Source of the DNA: JBCBJX01 sp964342855
GTDB lineage: Bacteria > Pseudomonadota > Alphaproteobacteria > Caulobacterales > Parvularculaceae
Assembly: GCA_964342855.1 (NCBI GenBank)
Contig: CAYFIB010000004.1
Location: 1 to 64,000 of the forward strand
Direction: 5' to 3'
Length of the DNA stretch: 64,000 nt
Under the pieces are notes generated by a model. The model was given only the letters and a program-made list of their open reading frames with translations, was not told the DNA's origin and searched no databases. Numbering within the stretch: position 1 is the first letter of the stretch; every line of letters starts with the position of its first letter. Positions 28,354 through 37,373 of this stretch are shown piece by piece. Position numbers and translations under genes: made by a program.

Positions 28354-30099
28354 ATGTCAGAAACGACTGCGCCCGTCGGCGCGGCCGCCGAGGGAAAGAC
28401 CTTCCTTGGCCACCCCCGCGGACTCGTCATCCTGTTCTTCGCCGAAATGTGGGAGCGGTTCTCGTTCTACGGCATGCGCGGATTGCTGGTGATTTACCTC
28501 ACCCAGCATTTTCTGTTTTCGGACGATAAATCGAGCCTCATCTACGGGGCGTATCTGGCGCTCGTTTACATCATGACAATCGTAGGCGGGACGCTAGCGG
28601 ACCGCTATCTCGGCTCACGCAAAGCCGTGACTTTCGGTGCGATCCTGCTGGTGCTCGGGCACCTGGGCATGGCGTTCGAGGGGTCAGGATCCCGTCAGAT
28701 CATGACGTATGAGGGATCGGAGTACGAGCTGACGGCTGACGGTCGTGGCGGCGATGCGCCATCGATCGTCGTGGCCGGAGACGCTAAATCCGTCGTGCAG
28801 TACACAACAGAAGGCATTGTCGTTGTTGAGCCGCAGGCGGTCGGTCTGCCTCCGCTCGTTCCAGCCGACGCCTACGAAACGCGTATCGAGCGCGAACCTT
28901 TGTACGTAAACATTCTCTACCTATCGCTGGCGCTCATCATCGCCGGCGTCGGGTATCTGAAAGCCAATATCTCAACAATCGTCGGTTCGCTGTACGAGCA
29001 GGGCGATCGGCGTCGGGACGCCGGATTTACGATCTTCTATATGGGGATCAATCTTGGTTCGTTCGCCGCCGGGCTCGCCTGTGGTTGGCTCGCCTATGAA
29101 TTCGGCTGGAAGTACGGTTTCGGCCTCGCAGGCCTCGGCATGCTCGCCGGCCTTCTCGTGTTTCTCATGGGGCAGCCGCTTCTGGAAGGCCGCGGCGAAC
29201 CGCCAAATCCGGAAGCGCTGAAGGAGCCGTGGCTGCTCGGCGTGAACCGCGAAATCTGGTGCTATCTTGCGGCGCCGCTCATCATGCTTGTGGCGTTCCT
29301 GCTCGTGTCGAATGCGGAGTTTTATGGAACGCCCGTCGGCCAGAACATGGTGCTGGCGGTTGGTCTTCTGACCTTCCTCTTCCTGGTCGGCTTCGCGATT
29401 TTCACGGTTCAGGGCGAGGAGCGGAGCCAGCTCCTTGCGGCGCTCTACTTCATTGTCGCCCAGATTCCATTCTGGGCGTTGTTCGAGCAGGCGGGATCGT
29501 CGCTCAATCTGTTCGCGGATCGAATTATTGATCGAGACGTATTCGGGTTCGTGGTTCCGACACCGTGGTTCCAGTCCCTCAACGCCGGCTTCATCATCCT
29601 TTTCGCGCCAGTTCTGGCCTGGTTGTGGGTGGCGCTTGGGAAACGCAATCTCGAGCCGTCCACGCCCGTGAAATTCGCGTTCGGCGTCGCGGGCGTCGGC
29701 CTCGGGTTTCTCGCGCTCGCGGCCGGCATCAACGGTTCTGGTTCGACAGCGCTCGTGCCGGTTCTCTTCATTGTGCTGATCTACTGGTTCCACACCATAG
29801 CGGAGCTCATGCTCTCACCCGTCGGATTGTCGGCCATCACCAAGCTGGCGCCGGCGCGCGTGGTCGGCATGGCGATGGGGGCCTGGTTCCTGTACATTGG
29901 GTTCGGCGGCTATCTTGCCGGCGTCATCGCGAAACAGACTGGCGCGGAAACCCTTGGCGGGCAGATCACTGATATCGCCGCGGCTAAAGCAACGTATGCG
30001 AGCGTTTATACGAACGTCGCTTGGGTATCGATCGGCATCGCCGTCGTGATGTTGCTGATTTCACCGATCGTGAAGCGCTACATGCGCGGCGTGCACTAA
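28354..30099 (+). CDS. Proton-dependent oligopeptide transporter (POT family)
   Basis: A 581-residue inner-membrane symporter for di- and tripeptides. The proton-coupling motif ExxERFxxYG is present as EMWERFSFYG (residues 30-39), followed by GGTLADRYLGSRKAV, the conserved helix 2-3 loop, and GYLKANISTIVGSLY. FYMGINLGSF is the PTR2 signature. Unlike short POTs it has a hydrophilic insertion at about residues 110-175 between helices, rich in Gly, Val and acidic residues; I do not know its role. The last helices contain ELMLSPVGLSAITKLAP, as expected. It is monocistronic and convergent with xerC. Confidence 0.92.
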   Translation: MSETTAPVGAAAEGKTFLGHPRGLVILFFAEMWERFSFYGMRGLLVIYLTQHFLFSDDKSSLIYGAYLALVYIMTIVGGTLADRYLGSRKAVTFGAILLVLGHLGMAFEGSGSRQIMTYEGSEYELTADGRGGDAPSIVVAGDAKSVVQYTTEGIVVVEPQAVGLPPLVPADAYETRIEREPLYVNILYLSLALIIAGVGYLKANISTIVGSLYEQGDRRRDAGFTIFYMGINLGSFAAGLACGWLAYEFGWKYGFGLAGLGMLAGLLVFLMGQPLLEGRGEPPNPEALKEPWLLGVNREIWCYLAAPLIMLVAFLLVSNAEFYGTPVGQNMVLAVGLLTFLFLVGFAIFTVQGEERSQLLAALYFIVAQIPFWALFEQAGSSLNLFADRIIDRDVFGFVVPTPWFQSLNAGFIILFAPVLAWLWVALGKRNLEPSTPVKFAFGVAGVGLGFLALAAGINGSGSTALVPVLFIVLIYWFHTIAELMLSPVGLSAITKLAPARVVGMAMGAWFLYIGFGGYLAGVIAKQTGAETLGGQITDIAAAKATYASVYTNVAWVSIGIAVVMLLISPIVKRYMRGVH

Positions 30100-30111
30100 A
30101 CGAAACTCTGC

Positions 30112-31014
30112 TCACCGCCCGCGCGGGTGCGCGGCGCGGTGGGCCGTGACGAGGCGCTCCACCTCGATTTTCGTGTAGCGCTGCGTCGCCTCCAGCGAGC
30201 CGTGGCCGAGCAGCTCCTGCACGGCGCGCAGGTCCCCGCCGGCGGCGAGAAGGTCGGTCGCGAAGGCGTGGCGGAGCGCGTGGGGCGTCGCCGTCTCCGG
30301 CAGGCCGAGGCGCCCGCGCTCTTTCTCCATCGCTTTCTGCGCGGCGCGCGCGCCGAGCCGCCCGCCGCGAACGCCCATGAAAAGCGGCCCGTCCGGCGAA
30401 GGCGCGAACGGGCGCTCGACGCGATAGTCTTCGATCAGCGTCGAGACGACCGGCAACACGGGAACCTCGCGATCCTTTCCGCCCTTGCCGCGAATGCGCA
30501 GCGCTTCGCCAAGAGGCGCGGCGCCGTCGTTGAGGCCGACCGCTTCTGAAATCCGGAGGCCGCAGCCATAGAGGAGGGCGAAGAGAGCGCGGTCGCGCTT
30601 TTGCGTCCACGTCGCGTCGGCGTCGGTAGCGGCGAGCTTCAGCGCGTCCTCGGTCGCGACGGGGCGGGGGAGCGGTTTCTCCACCCGCGGCGCGCGCACG
30701 GCGGAGATGGCGGCTGCGGAGAGCCCGCGCGTCTTGGCGAGACGCTTGAAGAAAGATTTGAGGGCGGAGAGATCGAGCGCGAGCGTCGCCGCCGAAACGC
30801 CCTCGGCGTGGCGGCGCGCGAGAAAGGCGCGGAAGTCTGCGGGCTTCAGGGCGGCGAGGCTCTCAAGGGTCGGGCGCCCGCCGAGATGGCCGGTAAGGAA
30901 TTCCTCGAAGCGATCCAGCGCCGCGCGGTAGTTCCGCAGCGTGTGCGGGCTCGCGCGACGCTCGCCTTCCAGGGCGGCGAGGAATTCGGTGGAGAGGTTG
31001 GAGAGGGTCGGCAT
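30112..31014 (-). CDS. xerC: Tyrosine recombinase XerC
   Basis: Site-specific recombinase that acts with XerD at dif to resolve chromosome dimers. The 300-residue protein has an amino-terminal SAM-like core-binding domain (HTLRNYRAALDRFEEFL, ALDLSALKSFFKRL). The catalytic domain shows the tetrad: Arg in LYGCGLRISEAVGL, the HALRHAFATDLL box (HxxR), the His in LLGHGSLEATQRYTK and the Tyr nucleophile in the same segment. The Met at 31014 gives the family length; earlier Met codons lie in the upstream inverted repeat. It follows engB on the same strand with that repeat between them. Confidence 0.93.
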   Translation of the reverse strand: MPTLSNLSTEFLAALEGERRASPHTLRNYRAALDRFEEFLTGHLGGRPTLESLAALKPADFRAFLARRHAEGVSAATLALDLSALKSFFKRLAKTRGLSAAAISAVRAPRVEKPLPRPVATEDALKLAATDADATWTQKRDRALFALLYGCGLRISEAVGLNDGAAPLGEALRIRGKGGKDREVPVLPVVSTLIEDYRVERPFAPSPDGPLFMGVRGGRLGARAAQKAMEKERGRLGLPETATPHALRHAFATDLLAAGGDLRAVQELLGHGSLEATQRYTKIEVERLVTAHRAAHPRGR

Positions 31015-31022
31015 CTGTATTC

Positions 31023-31105
31023 CGCTCATCCCGGCGAAAGCCGGGATCTCCATCCACGGGCGCCGCAAGGGCGGCGGGAGGTCCCGGCTTTCGCCGGGAT
31101 GAGCG
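31023..31105. repeat. Large inverted repeat (24-bp arms) between engB and xerC
   Basis: A 24-base arm at 31023-31046 is exactly complementary to 31082-31105, separated by 35 bases. Each arm itself contains the dyad CCCGGC-GAAA-GCCGGG. The core CCGGCGAAAGCCGGGAT is the kind of sequence seen in dispersed REP-like elements of alphaproteobacteria, as far as I recall. It could form a long hairpin in the transcript. Confidence 0.85.
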
Positions 31106-31127
31106 GGTATATTGGCGTAGTTCGCCG

Positions 31128-31757
31128 CTACTCCGCCAGCGTCGCCAGCTCCGCGCGTAACTCCGGGATGCCGTAGCCCGTCTCGGACGAGGTCGCGAAG
31201 ACCATCGGGTACGCCGCAGGGCGTTTCGCAATGGCGCCCGCGATCTGGACGCGCAGGGCTTCGGCGGCGGTCGGCTTGATCTTGTCCGTCTTGGTGAGGA
31301 CGATCTGATAGACGACGGCGGCGGTGTCGAGGAGGTCCATCACCTCTTCATCGGTTTTTTTAAGACCGTGGCGGGCGTCGATCAGGACGTTGACGCGCCG
31401 GAGGTTCGACCGACCGCGCAGATAGTCGCGCGTCAGCTTCGTCCACTGGTCGACCAGCTTGCGAGAGGCTTTCGCGTAGCCGTAGCCCGGCAGATCGACG
31501 AGGCGGAGGCGTTGGTCCAGCGTGAAGAAGTTCAGCTCGCGCGTGCGCCCCGGCGTGTTGGAGGCGCGGGCGAGCTCCTTGCGGCCGGTGAGGGCGTTGA
31601 GGAGCGAGGACTTCCCGACATTTGAGCGCCCGGCGAAGGCGACTTCGGGCAGGGCGTCCGCCGGCAGGCCGTCCATGGCGACGACGCCTTTGAGGAACGC
31701 GCACTCCTTTGCGAAGAGGAGCCGTCCGGCCTCAAGCGTCGCCTCGTCATACTCCAC
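31128..31757 (-). CDS. engB: Ribosome biogenesis GTP-binding protein EngB/YsxC (YihA)
   Basis: TRAFAC-class GTPase required for 50S subunit assembly. The 209-residue product has the G1 loop GRSNVGKSS (about residues 43-51), G2 around ASNTPGRTREL, G3 VDLPGYGYAK, G4 LTKTDKIK and a late G5-type ATSSETG. A longer open frame to 32030 overlaps yidC in another phase and is rejected; the GTG at 31757 lies nine bases after the yidC stop and is the earliest start free of the yidC coding region. It closes the rpmH-rnpA-yidC-engB cluster. Confidence 0.93.
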   Translation of the reverse strand: MEYDEATLEAGRLLFAKECAFLKGVVAMDGLPADALPEVAFAGRSNVGKSSLLNALTGRKELARASNTPGRTRELNFFTLDQRLRLVDLPGYGYAKASRKLVDQWTKLTRDYLRGRSNLRRVNVLIDARHGLKKTDEEVMDLLDTAAVVYQIVLTKTDKIKPTAAEALRVQIAGAIAKRPAAYPMVFATSSETGYGIPELRAELATLAE

Positions 31758-31765
31758 GGGCGCCG

Positions 31766-33559
31766 TCAGCCTTCGGATTTGCCGCGCCCCGGCAGCAGTT
31801 TTTTCGCGAAGTCCGGGAGTTTGATGTTTTCGGCGAGATTCACGTCGACGCCGTTTCTCCGCATGATGACGTACTGCTGCGCGACGGAAAGGGCCGTGTT
31901 CCAAAACCAGTAGAGGACGAGGCCCGCCGCGAAGGGCGCGAAGATGAACACGAAGATGAACGGCATCATCGCGAAAATGCGCGCCTGCATCGGATCGGCC
32001 GCGGGCGGGTTCAGCTTGGTCTGGAACCACATGGCGACGCCCATGAGGAGCGGCAGAACGCCGACGCCGAGGAACTGGCCGACCAGCGGCAGCACGGTCG
32101 GGTCGTAAGGCAGCAGCCCGAACAGGTTGAAGATCGTCGTCGGGTCCTGCTCCGAGAGGTCTTTGATGTAGAGGAAGGGCTGGTGGCGCAGCTCGATGGT
32201 GACGAAGAGCGTTTTGTAGAGCGCGTAGAAGATCGGCATCTGCACGAGAATCGGAAGGCAGCCCGCCATCGGGTTCACCTTCTCCTTCTGGTAAAGCGCC
32301 ATCATCTCCTGCTGGAGTTTCTGCTTATCTTCCTTGTACCGATCCTGCAGCTTTTTCACCTTCGGCTGCAGCTCTTTCATTTTCGCCATGGACTCAAAGC
32401 CCTTGTTGGCGAGCGGGAAGAGGATGATCTTGATGCAGAGCGTGAGGAGCAGGATGGCGACGCCGTAGTTCTTCGTCAGCTCGGCGAAGAAGTGCAGCAC
32501 CGAGAAGATCGGCCGGGTAAGGAAGAAGAAGTTCCCCCAGTCGACCGCCCAGTCGAGCTGCATGACGTCCAGACCGCCCTTGTCCACCGGCTTCTCATAG
32601 GAGCGCAGCGTTTTCACGAGCTTCGCGCCGGCGAAGACGCGCCCGGTCGCGTTGACGGTTTCGCCCGCCGCGATGTCCCGCGGCGCGGTCTCCCAGCCTG
32701 TGCGGAACACCGGGGCGAGGGCGGAGCCGACCTGCTCGAAAGAGGCCGCGAAGGCTTCCGTTTGCGGCGGCACGGCCGCGCCCAGCCAGTATTTGTCCGT
32801 AATGCCCGTCCAGCCGCCGACGCCCTGATCGGTGATCGGCTTGTCGTCGAGCTTCTTGTATTTGCGCAGGTGCCGTTTACCGGCGACCACGCCGACGGCG
32901 CCTTCATGCAGGATCATGAAGTTGGTGAGGTCGCCCGGAACGCCGTGACGGCGCATTTCGCCCATGGGCGTCAGCTGCAGGGTGCGGCCCGTGCGGTTGG
33001 TCGCGCGCATTTCCGCGGAGATCATGAATTTGTCGTCGATGGAGAGCGTCGTCTCATAGAGAACGCCTTCCTTGACGAGGCTCGCCGTCACCGGGGTCGA
33101 CGGCGAAAGGCGCGCGCCGCCGGGAACGGACCAGACATCGTCGAGCCCCGGCGCGCCTGCGCCCGCCCAGCCGAGGCGGCCATAGAACGGATCGTCCGTG
33201 CCGACCGGGTTCAGCACCTCCACCTCGGCGCTCTCGCGGTTCGGCGTCGCGCGGTAGTTCTTCAGCCGGATGTCGTCGATCAGCAGGCCTTTCAGATTGA
33301 TCGATCCGTCGATCTCCGGGCTGTCGATGACAAGTCGCCCCGGCGCCTGCGCGATGGCTTCCGGCCGTCCAACGATCGCGACGGGGCCGCTGGTTGACGG
33401 AGCCGAGGCGTCGCCTGCCCCCAGCAGTTCCGCCTGTTCGGCGCGTTGCGCTTCAATGAGCGCCTGCCGACGCTCGGCGTCGGGCTTCAGGAAGAACTCG
33501 TTCCACACGAAGAAGAGCGCGAGCGAGAGAACGATGGCGAGAACGGTGTTGCGGTCCAT
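31766..33559 (-). CDS. yidC: Membrane protein insertase YidC
   Basis: Inserts and folds inner-membrane proteins alone or with SecYEG. The 597-residue protein starts with a transmembrane anchor (MDRNTVLAIVLSLALFFVW), followed by a large periplasmic beta-domain (about residues 40-370). Five conserved membrane segments follow, with the KMKELQPKVKKLQDRYKEDK cytoplasmic helices and the MAGCLPILVQMPIFYALY signature. The carboxy tail is basic, as in Gram-negative YidC. It sits between rnpA (55-bp gap) and engB in the classical order. Confidence 0.96.
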   Translation of the reverse strand: MDRNTVLAIVLSLALFFVWNEFFLKPDAERRQALIEAQRAEQAELLGAGDASAPSTSGPVAIVGRPEAIAQAPGRLVIDSPEIDGSINLKGLLIDDIRLKNYRATPNRESAEVEVLNPVGTDDPFYGRLGWAGAGAPGLDDVWSVPGGARLSPSTPVTASLVKEGVLYETTLSIDDKFMISAEMRATNRTGRTLQLTPMGEMRRHGVPGDLTNFMILHEGAVGVVAGKRHLRKYKKLDDKPITDQGVGGWTGITDKYWLGAAVPPQTEAFAASFEQVGSALAPVFRTGWETAPRDIAAGETVNATGRVFAGAKLVKTLRSYEKPVDKGGLDVMQLDWAVDWGNFFFLTRPIFSVLHFFAELTKNYGVAILLLTLCIKIILFPLANKGFESMAKMKELQPKVKKLQDRYKEDKQKLQQEMMALYQKEKVNPMAGCLPILVQMPIFYALYKTLFVTIELRHQPFLYIKDLSEQDPTTIFNLFGLLPYDPTVLPLVGQFLGVGVLPLLMGVAMWFQTKLNPPAADPMQARIFAMMPFIFVFIFAPFAAGLVLYWFWNTALSVAQQYVIMRRNGVDVNLAENIKLPDFAKKLLPGRGKSEG

Positions 33560-33614
33560 GGAAGCCTTCCGGGCGGTCGCGCGCGTCAGGTTCGCGCGGC
33601 GGGATCGGCGCGCC

Positions 33615-33983
33615 TCACGCGTCCTCGGGACGCGGCTCGGCGCGGGGTCGCGCGAGCCTTACTAGCGCTGTTTCAAATTGGTCAAGCAAGCGGGCGAAGG
33701 GAAGGGTCGCGGCGGCGTGTCGGGCGACAACCACATAGTCGCACCCGGGCTCCACGCGTCCCGGCGCCGTCTCCGCCACGGCGGCGCGCAGGCGGCGCTT
33801 GATGCGGTTTCGAACCACCGCGCCGCCCAGCTTCTTGGTGACCGTATAGCCGAAGCGCACGACCGGGTCGTCGTCGCCGCGCGGGCGCTTCTGCAACAAA
33901 AAAGCGGCCGAGCCCGTTTTGGGTCCCGACCGCGCGCGCAGAAAGTCAGCGCGCTTCTTGATCACCGGCATCGGCCGCGGCAT
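33615..33983 (-). CDS. rnpA: Ribonuclease P protein component
   Basis: Small basic protein that assists the RNase P RNA in maturing the 5' ends of tRNAs. The 122-residue product has the early IKKRADFLRAR segment and the RFGYTVTKKLGGAVVRNRIKRRLRAAV signature (the family RNR motif), and ends in a variable acidic/basic tail. It starts 15 bases after the rpmH stop, an almost universal linkage, so the two share a promoter. Confidence 0.95.
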   Translation of the reverse strand: MPRPMPVIKKRADFLRARSGPKTGSAAFLLQKRPRGDDDPVVRFGYTVTKKLGGAVVRNRIKRRLRAAVAETAPGRVEPGCDYVVVARHAAATLPFARLLDQFETALVRLARPRAEPRPEDA

Positions 33984-33998
33984 GTCGCGGCCGCGCCC

Positions 33999-34133
33999 TT
34001 AGGCTGAAAGTTTCTTGCGGCCCTTGGCGCGACGCGCGGCGAGCACCTTCTGGCCGCCAGTGGTCGCCTTGCGGGCGCGGAAGCCGTGACGGCGTTTGCG
34101 CACCAGTCGGCTCGGTTGATAAGTCCGTTTCAT
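33999..34133 (-). CDS. rpmH: 50S ribosomal protein L34
   Basis: A 44-residue, highly basic large-subunit ribosomal protein. The sequence begins MKRTYQPSRLVRKRRHGF and continues through RKATTGGQKVLAARRAKG, matching L34 throughout. The open frame extends further upstream, but the ATG at 34133 is the universal start. A good promoter lies about 50 bases upstream (34180-34208). It heads the rpmH-rnpA-yidC-engB unit. Confidence 0.97.
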   Translation of the reverse strand: MKRTYQPSRLVRKRRHGFRARKATTGGQKVLAARRAKGRKKLSA

Positions 34134-34179
34134 CGGTCGTCCCCGCTCGGTCGAACGTCGAAAATTCTGCGAGCCGCGG

Positions 34180-34208
34180 CGGATACAGGCCGGGGGCGGC
34201 CCTGTCAA
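34180..34208 (-). promoter_or_regulatory. Sigma-70-type promoter for rpmH-rnpA-yidC-engB
   Basis: On the minus strand a perfect TTGACA (34203-34208) is followed by a 17-base spacer and TATCCG (34180-34185) as the -10 hexamer. The location, about 46 bases before the rpmH ATG, is appropriate. Confidence 0.65.
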
Positions 34209-34344
34209 CGGGTCCGCTCCGCCAACGCCTGGCGGCGCGTTAGCGAAGCTGACGACAGCGTGAAGCCGATCTCGCCCCCGTGACGGGTCAGGAGCAGGGT
34301 CGCGTGTTACCTCCCCTTCGCACGAAATGTATCGGGAGGCATGG

Positions 34345-35145
34345 ATGAAATTCGCAGCGGGACTTCTGGCGCTCATCTGCTCCGCGCTCGCTATCGGCTC
34401 CGCGCACGCGCAGGTGTCGGCGTTCGCGACGTATAAGGGGACCGCGGGACCGGTCGATCACGCGGCCTATGCAGCGTTTCTTGAGACGTACCTCGTCGAG
34501 GACGACGGCGTTCTCCTGGTCGCCTATGGCGCGGTGAGTTCTGAGGACAAGGCTGCGCTCGACGCCTATGTCGCCGATCTGCAGGCGCTTGATCCGACGA
34601 CGCTCGCCCGCGACGAGGCGTTCGCGTACTGGGCGAACCTCTACAACGCGCTGACCCTGCAGCTCATTCTCGACGAGTATCCGGTCAAATCTATCCGGGA
34701 GCTGAAATCCGGCCTCATCTCCATCGGTCCGTGGGGGCGCGAACTCGCCGAGGTCAACGGCGTCACGCTCACGCTCAACGACATCGAGCACGAGATACTC
34801 CGTGAATTCTGGGACGAACCGCGGGTGCACTATGCAGTCAACTGCGCCTCCATCGGCTGCCCGAACCTCAAGCGCACGCCGTGGACGGGTGAAGGCCTCG
34901 ACGCGGATCTCACTTCGGCGGCGCGCGCCTACGTCAATCATCCGCGCGGCGTTTCGGTCTCGAACGGGCGCGTAACGGCGTCGACCATCTATAAATGGTT
35001 CCGCGAAGACTTCGGCGGGGACGAAGCGGCGGTGCTCGACCACGTCCGCCTCTATGCCGATGACGAACTGAAAGCGGCGCTGGACGGCGTCACCCGCATC
35101 CGCAAGTACGAGTACGACTGGTCCCTCAACGAGGCGAAGCAATGA
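34345..35145 (+). CDS. Secreted DUF547 protein
   Basis: A 266-residue periplasmic protein of unknown activity. Residues 1-22 are a signal peptide ending SAHA. The DUF547 core spans about residues 40-235: AYWANLYNALTLQ, GPWGRELAEVNGVTLTLNDIEHEILR, and the conserved cysteine block VHYAVNCASIGCPNL with C167 and C172. The late SASTIYKWFREDFG-type segment (here TASTIYKWFREDFGGD) is also typical. The start at 34345 has GGGAGG just upstream. Its stop overlaps the start of the TVP38-like gene by four bases, so the next three genes are co-expressed. The paired Cys suggest redox or catalytic work, but this is inference. Confidence 0.85.
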   Translation: MKFAAGLLALICSALAIGSAHAQVSAFATYKGTAGPVDHAAYAAFLETYLVEDDGVLLVAYGAVSSEDKAALDAYVADLQALDPTTLARDEAFAYWANLYNALTLQLILDEYPVKSIRELKSGLISIGPWGRELAEVNGVTLTLNDIEHEILREFWDEPRVHYAVNCASIGCPNLKRTPWTGEGLDADLTSAARAYVNHPRGVSVSNGRVTASTIYKWFREDFGGDEAAVLDHVRLYADDELKAALDGVTRIRKYEYDWSLNEAKQ

Positions 35146-35894
35146 CCGACGCGATCGAACAGGGCGAGAAAAAGCCTGTCTCCTGGACGCGGTTCATTCC
35201 GCTTCTTTTCATCGGCGCTGGCGTCGTGGCGGTGTTCGCGACGGGGGCGTACAAATACCTGTCGCTGACCGCGCTGCAGGAAAACTATCTGACGCTGGAG
35301 ACCTTCGTCAGCGAGAACTTTCTGCTTGCGGCGACGACCTATGTCGCGATCTACGCGACGGCCGTGCTGCTCAGCCTTCCCGGCGCAGGCGTGCTGACGA
35401 TTTTCGGGGGCGTGCTTTTCGGCATCGCGTTCGGCGTCCCGCTGGCGCTCACAGGCGCGATGATCGGCGCGAGCGGCATCTTCCTCATCGCCAAAACCTC
35501 TTTGGGCGAACTTCTTGAAAAAAGCGCCGCGCGCTATGTCGGGCCGATGCAGAAGGGCTTCAACGAGAACGCGTTCTCTTACCTTTTGCTCCTGCGCCTC
35601 GTGCCGGCGTTTCCGTTCTTCGTCATCAATATCGTACCGGCGTTTCTCGGCGTGAAATTCCGGACGTACTTTATCGCCACCGTCATCGGCATCCTGCCGG
35701 GCAACTTCGCGTATGTGAGCGCGGGCAACGGCGTGCGTTACACGATCAAGAACGGCGGCGACGTCTCGATCGGCGGGCTGCTGACGGAGCCGCAGATCCT
35801 CATTCCCATCGTGGCGCTCTGCCTTCTCGCGGTCATCCCTATCGCGCTCAAGGCCTTCGGCAAGAAACCGGAAGCGGAGGCGGACGCGGCATGA
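35142..35894 (+). CDS. TVP38/TMEM64 (VTT, DedA-like) family membrane protein
   Basis: A 250-residue integral membrane protein of the VTT superfamily, relatives of which act as lipid flippases or scramblases. After one amino-terminal helix (about residues 18-40) come the family motifs: LPGAGVLTIFGGVLFGIAFG, TGAMIGASGIFLIAKTSLG with a re-entrant-type loop, and FSYLLLLRLVPAFPFFVINIVPAFLGVK, the conserved RxxPxxPF-type segment. The carboxy end is a further helix and a charged tail. It overlaps its neighbours by four bases on both sides, between the DUF547 and FAD reductase genes. Confidence 0.9.
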   Translation: MTDAIEQGEKKPVSWTRFIPLLFIGAGVVAVFATGAYKYLSLTALQENYLTLETFVSENFLLAATTYVAIYATAVLLSLPGAGVLTIFGGVLFGIAFGVPLALTGAMIGASGIFLIAKTSLGELLEKSAARYVGPMQKGFNENAFSYLLLLRLVPAFPFFVINIVPAFLGVKFRTYFIATVIGILPGNFAYVSAGNGVRYTIKNGGDVSIGGLLTEPQILIPIVALCLLAVIPIALKAFGKKPEAEADAA

Positions 35895-37318
35895 GCAAGC
35901 CCATCGACGCGGACATTCTCATCATCGGGGCGGGTTCGGCGGGGCTCTCCGTCGCCGCGGGCGCCGCGCAGCTCGGCAAAAAGGTCGTGCTCGTCGAAAA
36001 AGGCGAGATGGGAGGGGATTGCCTGAACTATGGTTGCGTGCCGTCGAAGGCGCTGCTCGCCGCCGGCAAGCGCGCGCAGGCCTTCCGCACGGCGAGCAAA
36101 TTCGGGATCGCCGACACCGAGCCTTCGATCGACTTCGCCGCGGTGAACGCCCACGTGAAGGGCGTCATCGCCGCCATTGAGCCGAACGACAGTCAGGAGC
36201 GTTTCGAGGGCCTCGGGTGTACGGTTCTGCGCGAAGCGGCGGTCTTCACCGGGCCGCGCGAGGCGCGCGTCGGCGAGCAGGTTATCAAATTCAAGCACGC
36301 GTTGATCGCGACGGGCTCCTCGCCGTTCATTCCGCCGATCCCGGGACTGGACACGACGCCCTATCTGACGAACGAAACCCTCTTTGAGCGGACGCAAGCG
36401 CCGCGCAAGCTGGTCATCATCGGCGGCGGGCCCATCGGCCTTGAAATGGCGCAGGCGCACCGACGCCTCGGTTCGGAAGTCGAGGTGCTGGAAGCCTCGA
36501 AAGCGCTCGCCAAGGATGATCCGGAGCTGACCGCTGTCGCTCTCGCCAATCTGCGGGCGGAGGGGATCGTCATCCGCGAGAACGCGCGCGTCATCGCTGT
36601 TCGCGCCGTCGCGGGCGGTGTTGATGTCGATGTGGAGACGGATGGCGGCGTGTTAACGGTGGAAGGCTCCGACCTTCTCGTCGCGGTCGGGCGTCGCGCG
36701 AACGTGCACGGCCTCGGGCTTGAGGCGGCGGGCGTCGAGTACGACGCGAAGGGCGTGAGGGTCGATAGTCGGCTTCGGACGTCCAACAAGCGCGTTTTCG
36801 CGGCGGGCGATGTGACGGGCGGGCGACAGTTCACCCACGTCGCGGGCTATCACGCGGGCGTCATCGTACGGAACATGATCTTCAAGGCGCCCGCGAAAAA
36901 CCGCGAGGAGATCGCGCCATGGGTGACCTACACCGACCCCGAGCTCGCCCATGTCGGCCTCGCCGAAGCCGAGGCGCGCGCGAGGCACGGCGGTTCGATC
37001 AAGGTCGTCCGGTGGGAGTATGAAGAGAACGATCGCGCGCAGGCCGAGCGGGCGACAACGGGGCTCATCAAGGTCGTTCTGAAAAAGAACGGCGCGATCC
37101 TCGGCGCCTCGATCGTCGGGGCGAATGCGGGCGATCTCATCGGGGCGTGGGCGCTCGCCTATGCGTCGGGCCTGAAAATCTCCGACTTCACCGGCTTCAT
37201 CGCGCCCTATCCGACCTTCGGCGAGGTTTCCAAGCGCGCGGCCGGCGCGTTCTACACTCCGACGCTCTTTTCCGGGCGCACACGCGGTCTGGTCAAACTC
37301 CTCGGGCTTTTCGATTAG
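35891..37318 (+). CDS. FAD-dependent pyridine nucleotide-disulfide oxidoreductase (mercuric reductase-like)
   Basis: A 475-residue cytoplasmic flavoenzyme. It has the FAD dinucleotide fold GAGSAGLSVAAGAA (about residues 13-26) and the redox-active pair C44-x4-C49 in GGDCLNYGCVPSK. The NAD(P) fold is GGGPIGLEMAQAHRRLG and the second FAD motif is RVFAAGDVTGG. The dimer interface ends in APYPTFGEVSKRAAGAF, where lipoamide dehydrogenases have a HxHPTxxE motif, so it lacks that catalytic His and belongs to the mercuric-reductase-like group of unknown substrate. No amino-terminal HMA domain and no mer genes adjoin it. It overlaps the TVP38 gene by four bases, which suggests a shared process. Confidence 0.9.
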   Translation: MSKPIDADILIIGAGSAGLSVAAGAAQLGKKVVLVEKGEMGGDCLNYGCVPSKALLAAGKRAQAFRTASKFGIADTEPSIDFAAVNAHVKGVIAAIEPNDSQERFEGLGCTVLREAAVFTGPREARVGEQVIKFKHALIATGSSPFIPPIPGLDTTPYLTNETLFERTQAPRKLVIIGGGPIGLEMAQAHRRLGSEVEVLEASKALAKDDPELTAVALANLRAEGIVIRENARVIAVRAVAGGVDVDVETDGGVLTVEGSDLLVAVGRRANVHGLGLEAAGVEYDAKGVRVDSRLRTSNKRVFAAGDVTGGRQFTHVAGYHAGVIVRNMIFKAPAKNREEIAPWVTYTDPELAHVGLAEAEARARHGGSIKVVRWEYEENDRAQAERATTGLIKVVLKKNGAILGASIVGANAGDLIGAWALAYASGLKISDFTGFIAPYPTFGEVSKRAAGAFYTPTLFSGRTRGLVKLLGLFD

Positions 37319-37373
37319 GGCCGGAGTTCTTAAGTCTCCCGAAATTCGGACGGGCGAGGGGGAAGGACATGCG

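Noticed and set aside
31758..32030. Amino-terminal extension of engB
   Set aside because: Overlaps yidC coding sequence in another phase; EngB family length is met from the GTG at 31757.
31709..33397. A 562-residue plus-strand open frame
   Set aside because: Antisense to yidC; composition is that of a codon mirror and no family is recognisable.
35891..37318. Mercury resistance gene merA
   Set aside because: No HMA domain, no merR, merT or merP nearby, and the terminal vicinal Cys pair of MerA is absent (the protein ends GLLKLLGLFD-like, here VKLLGLFD).
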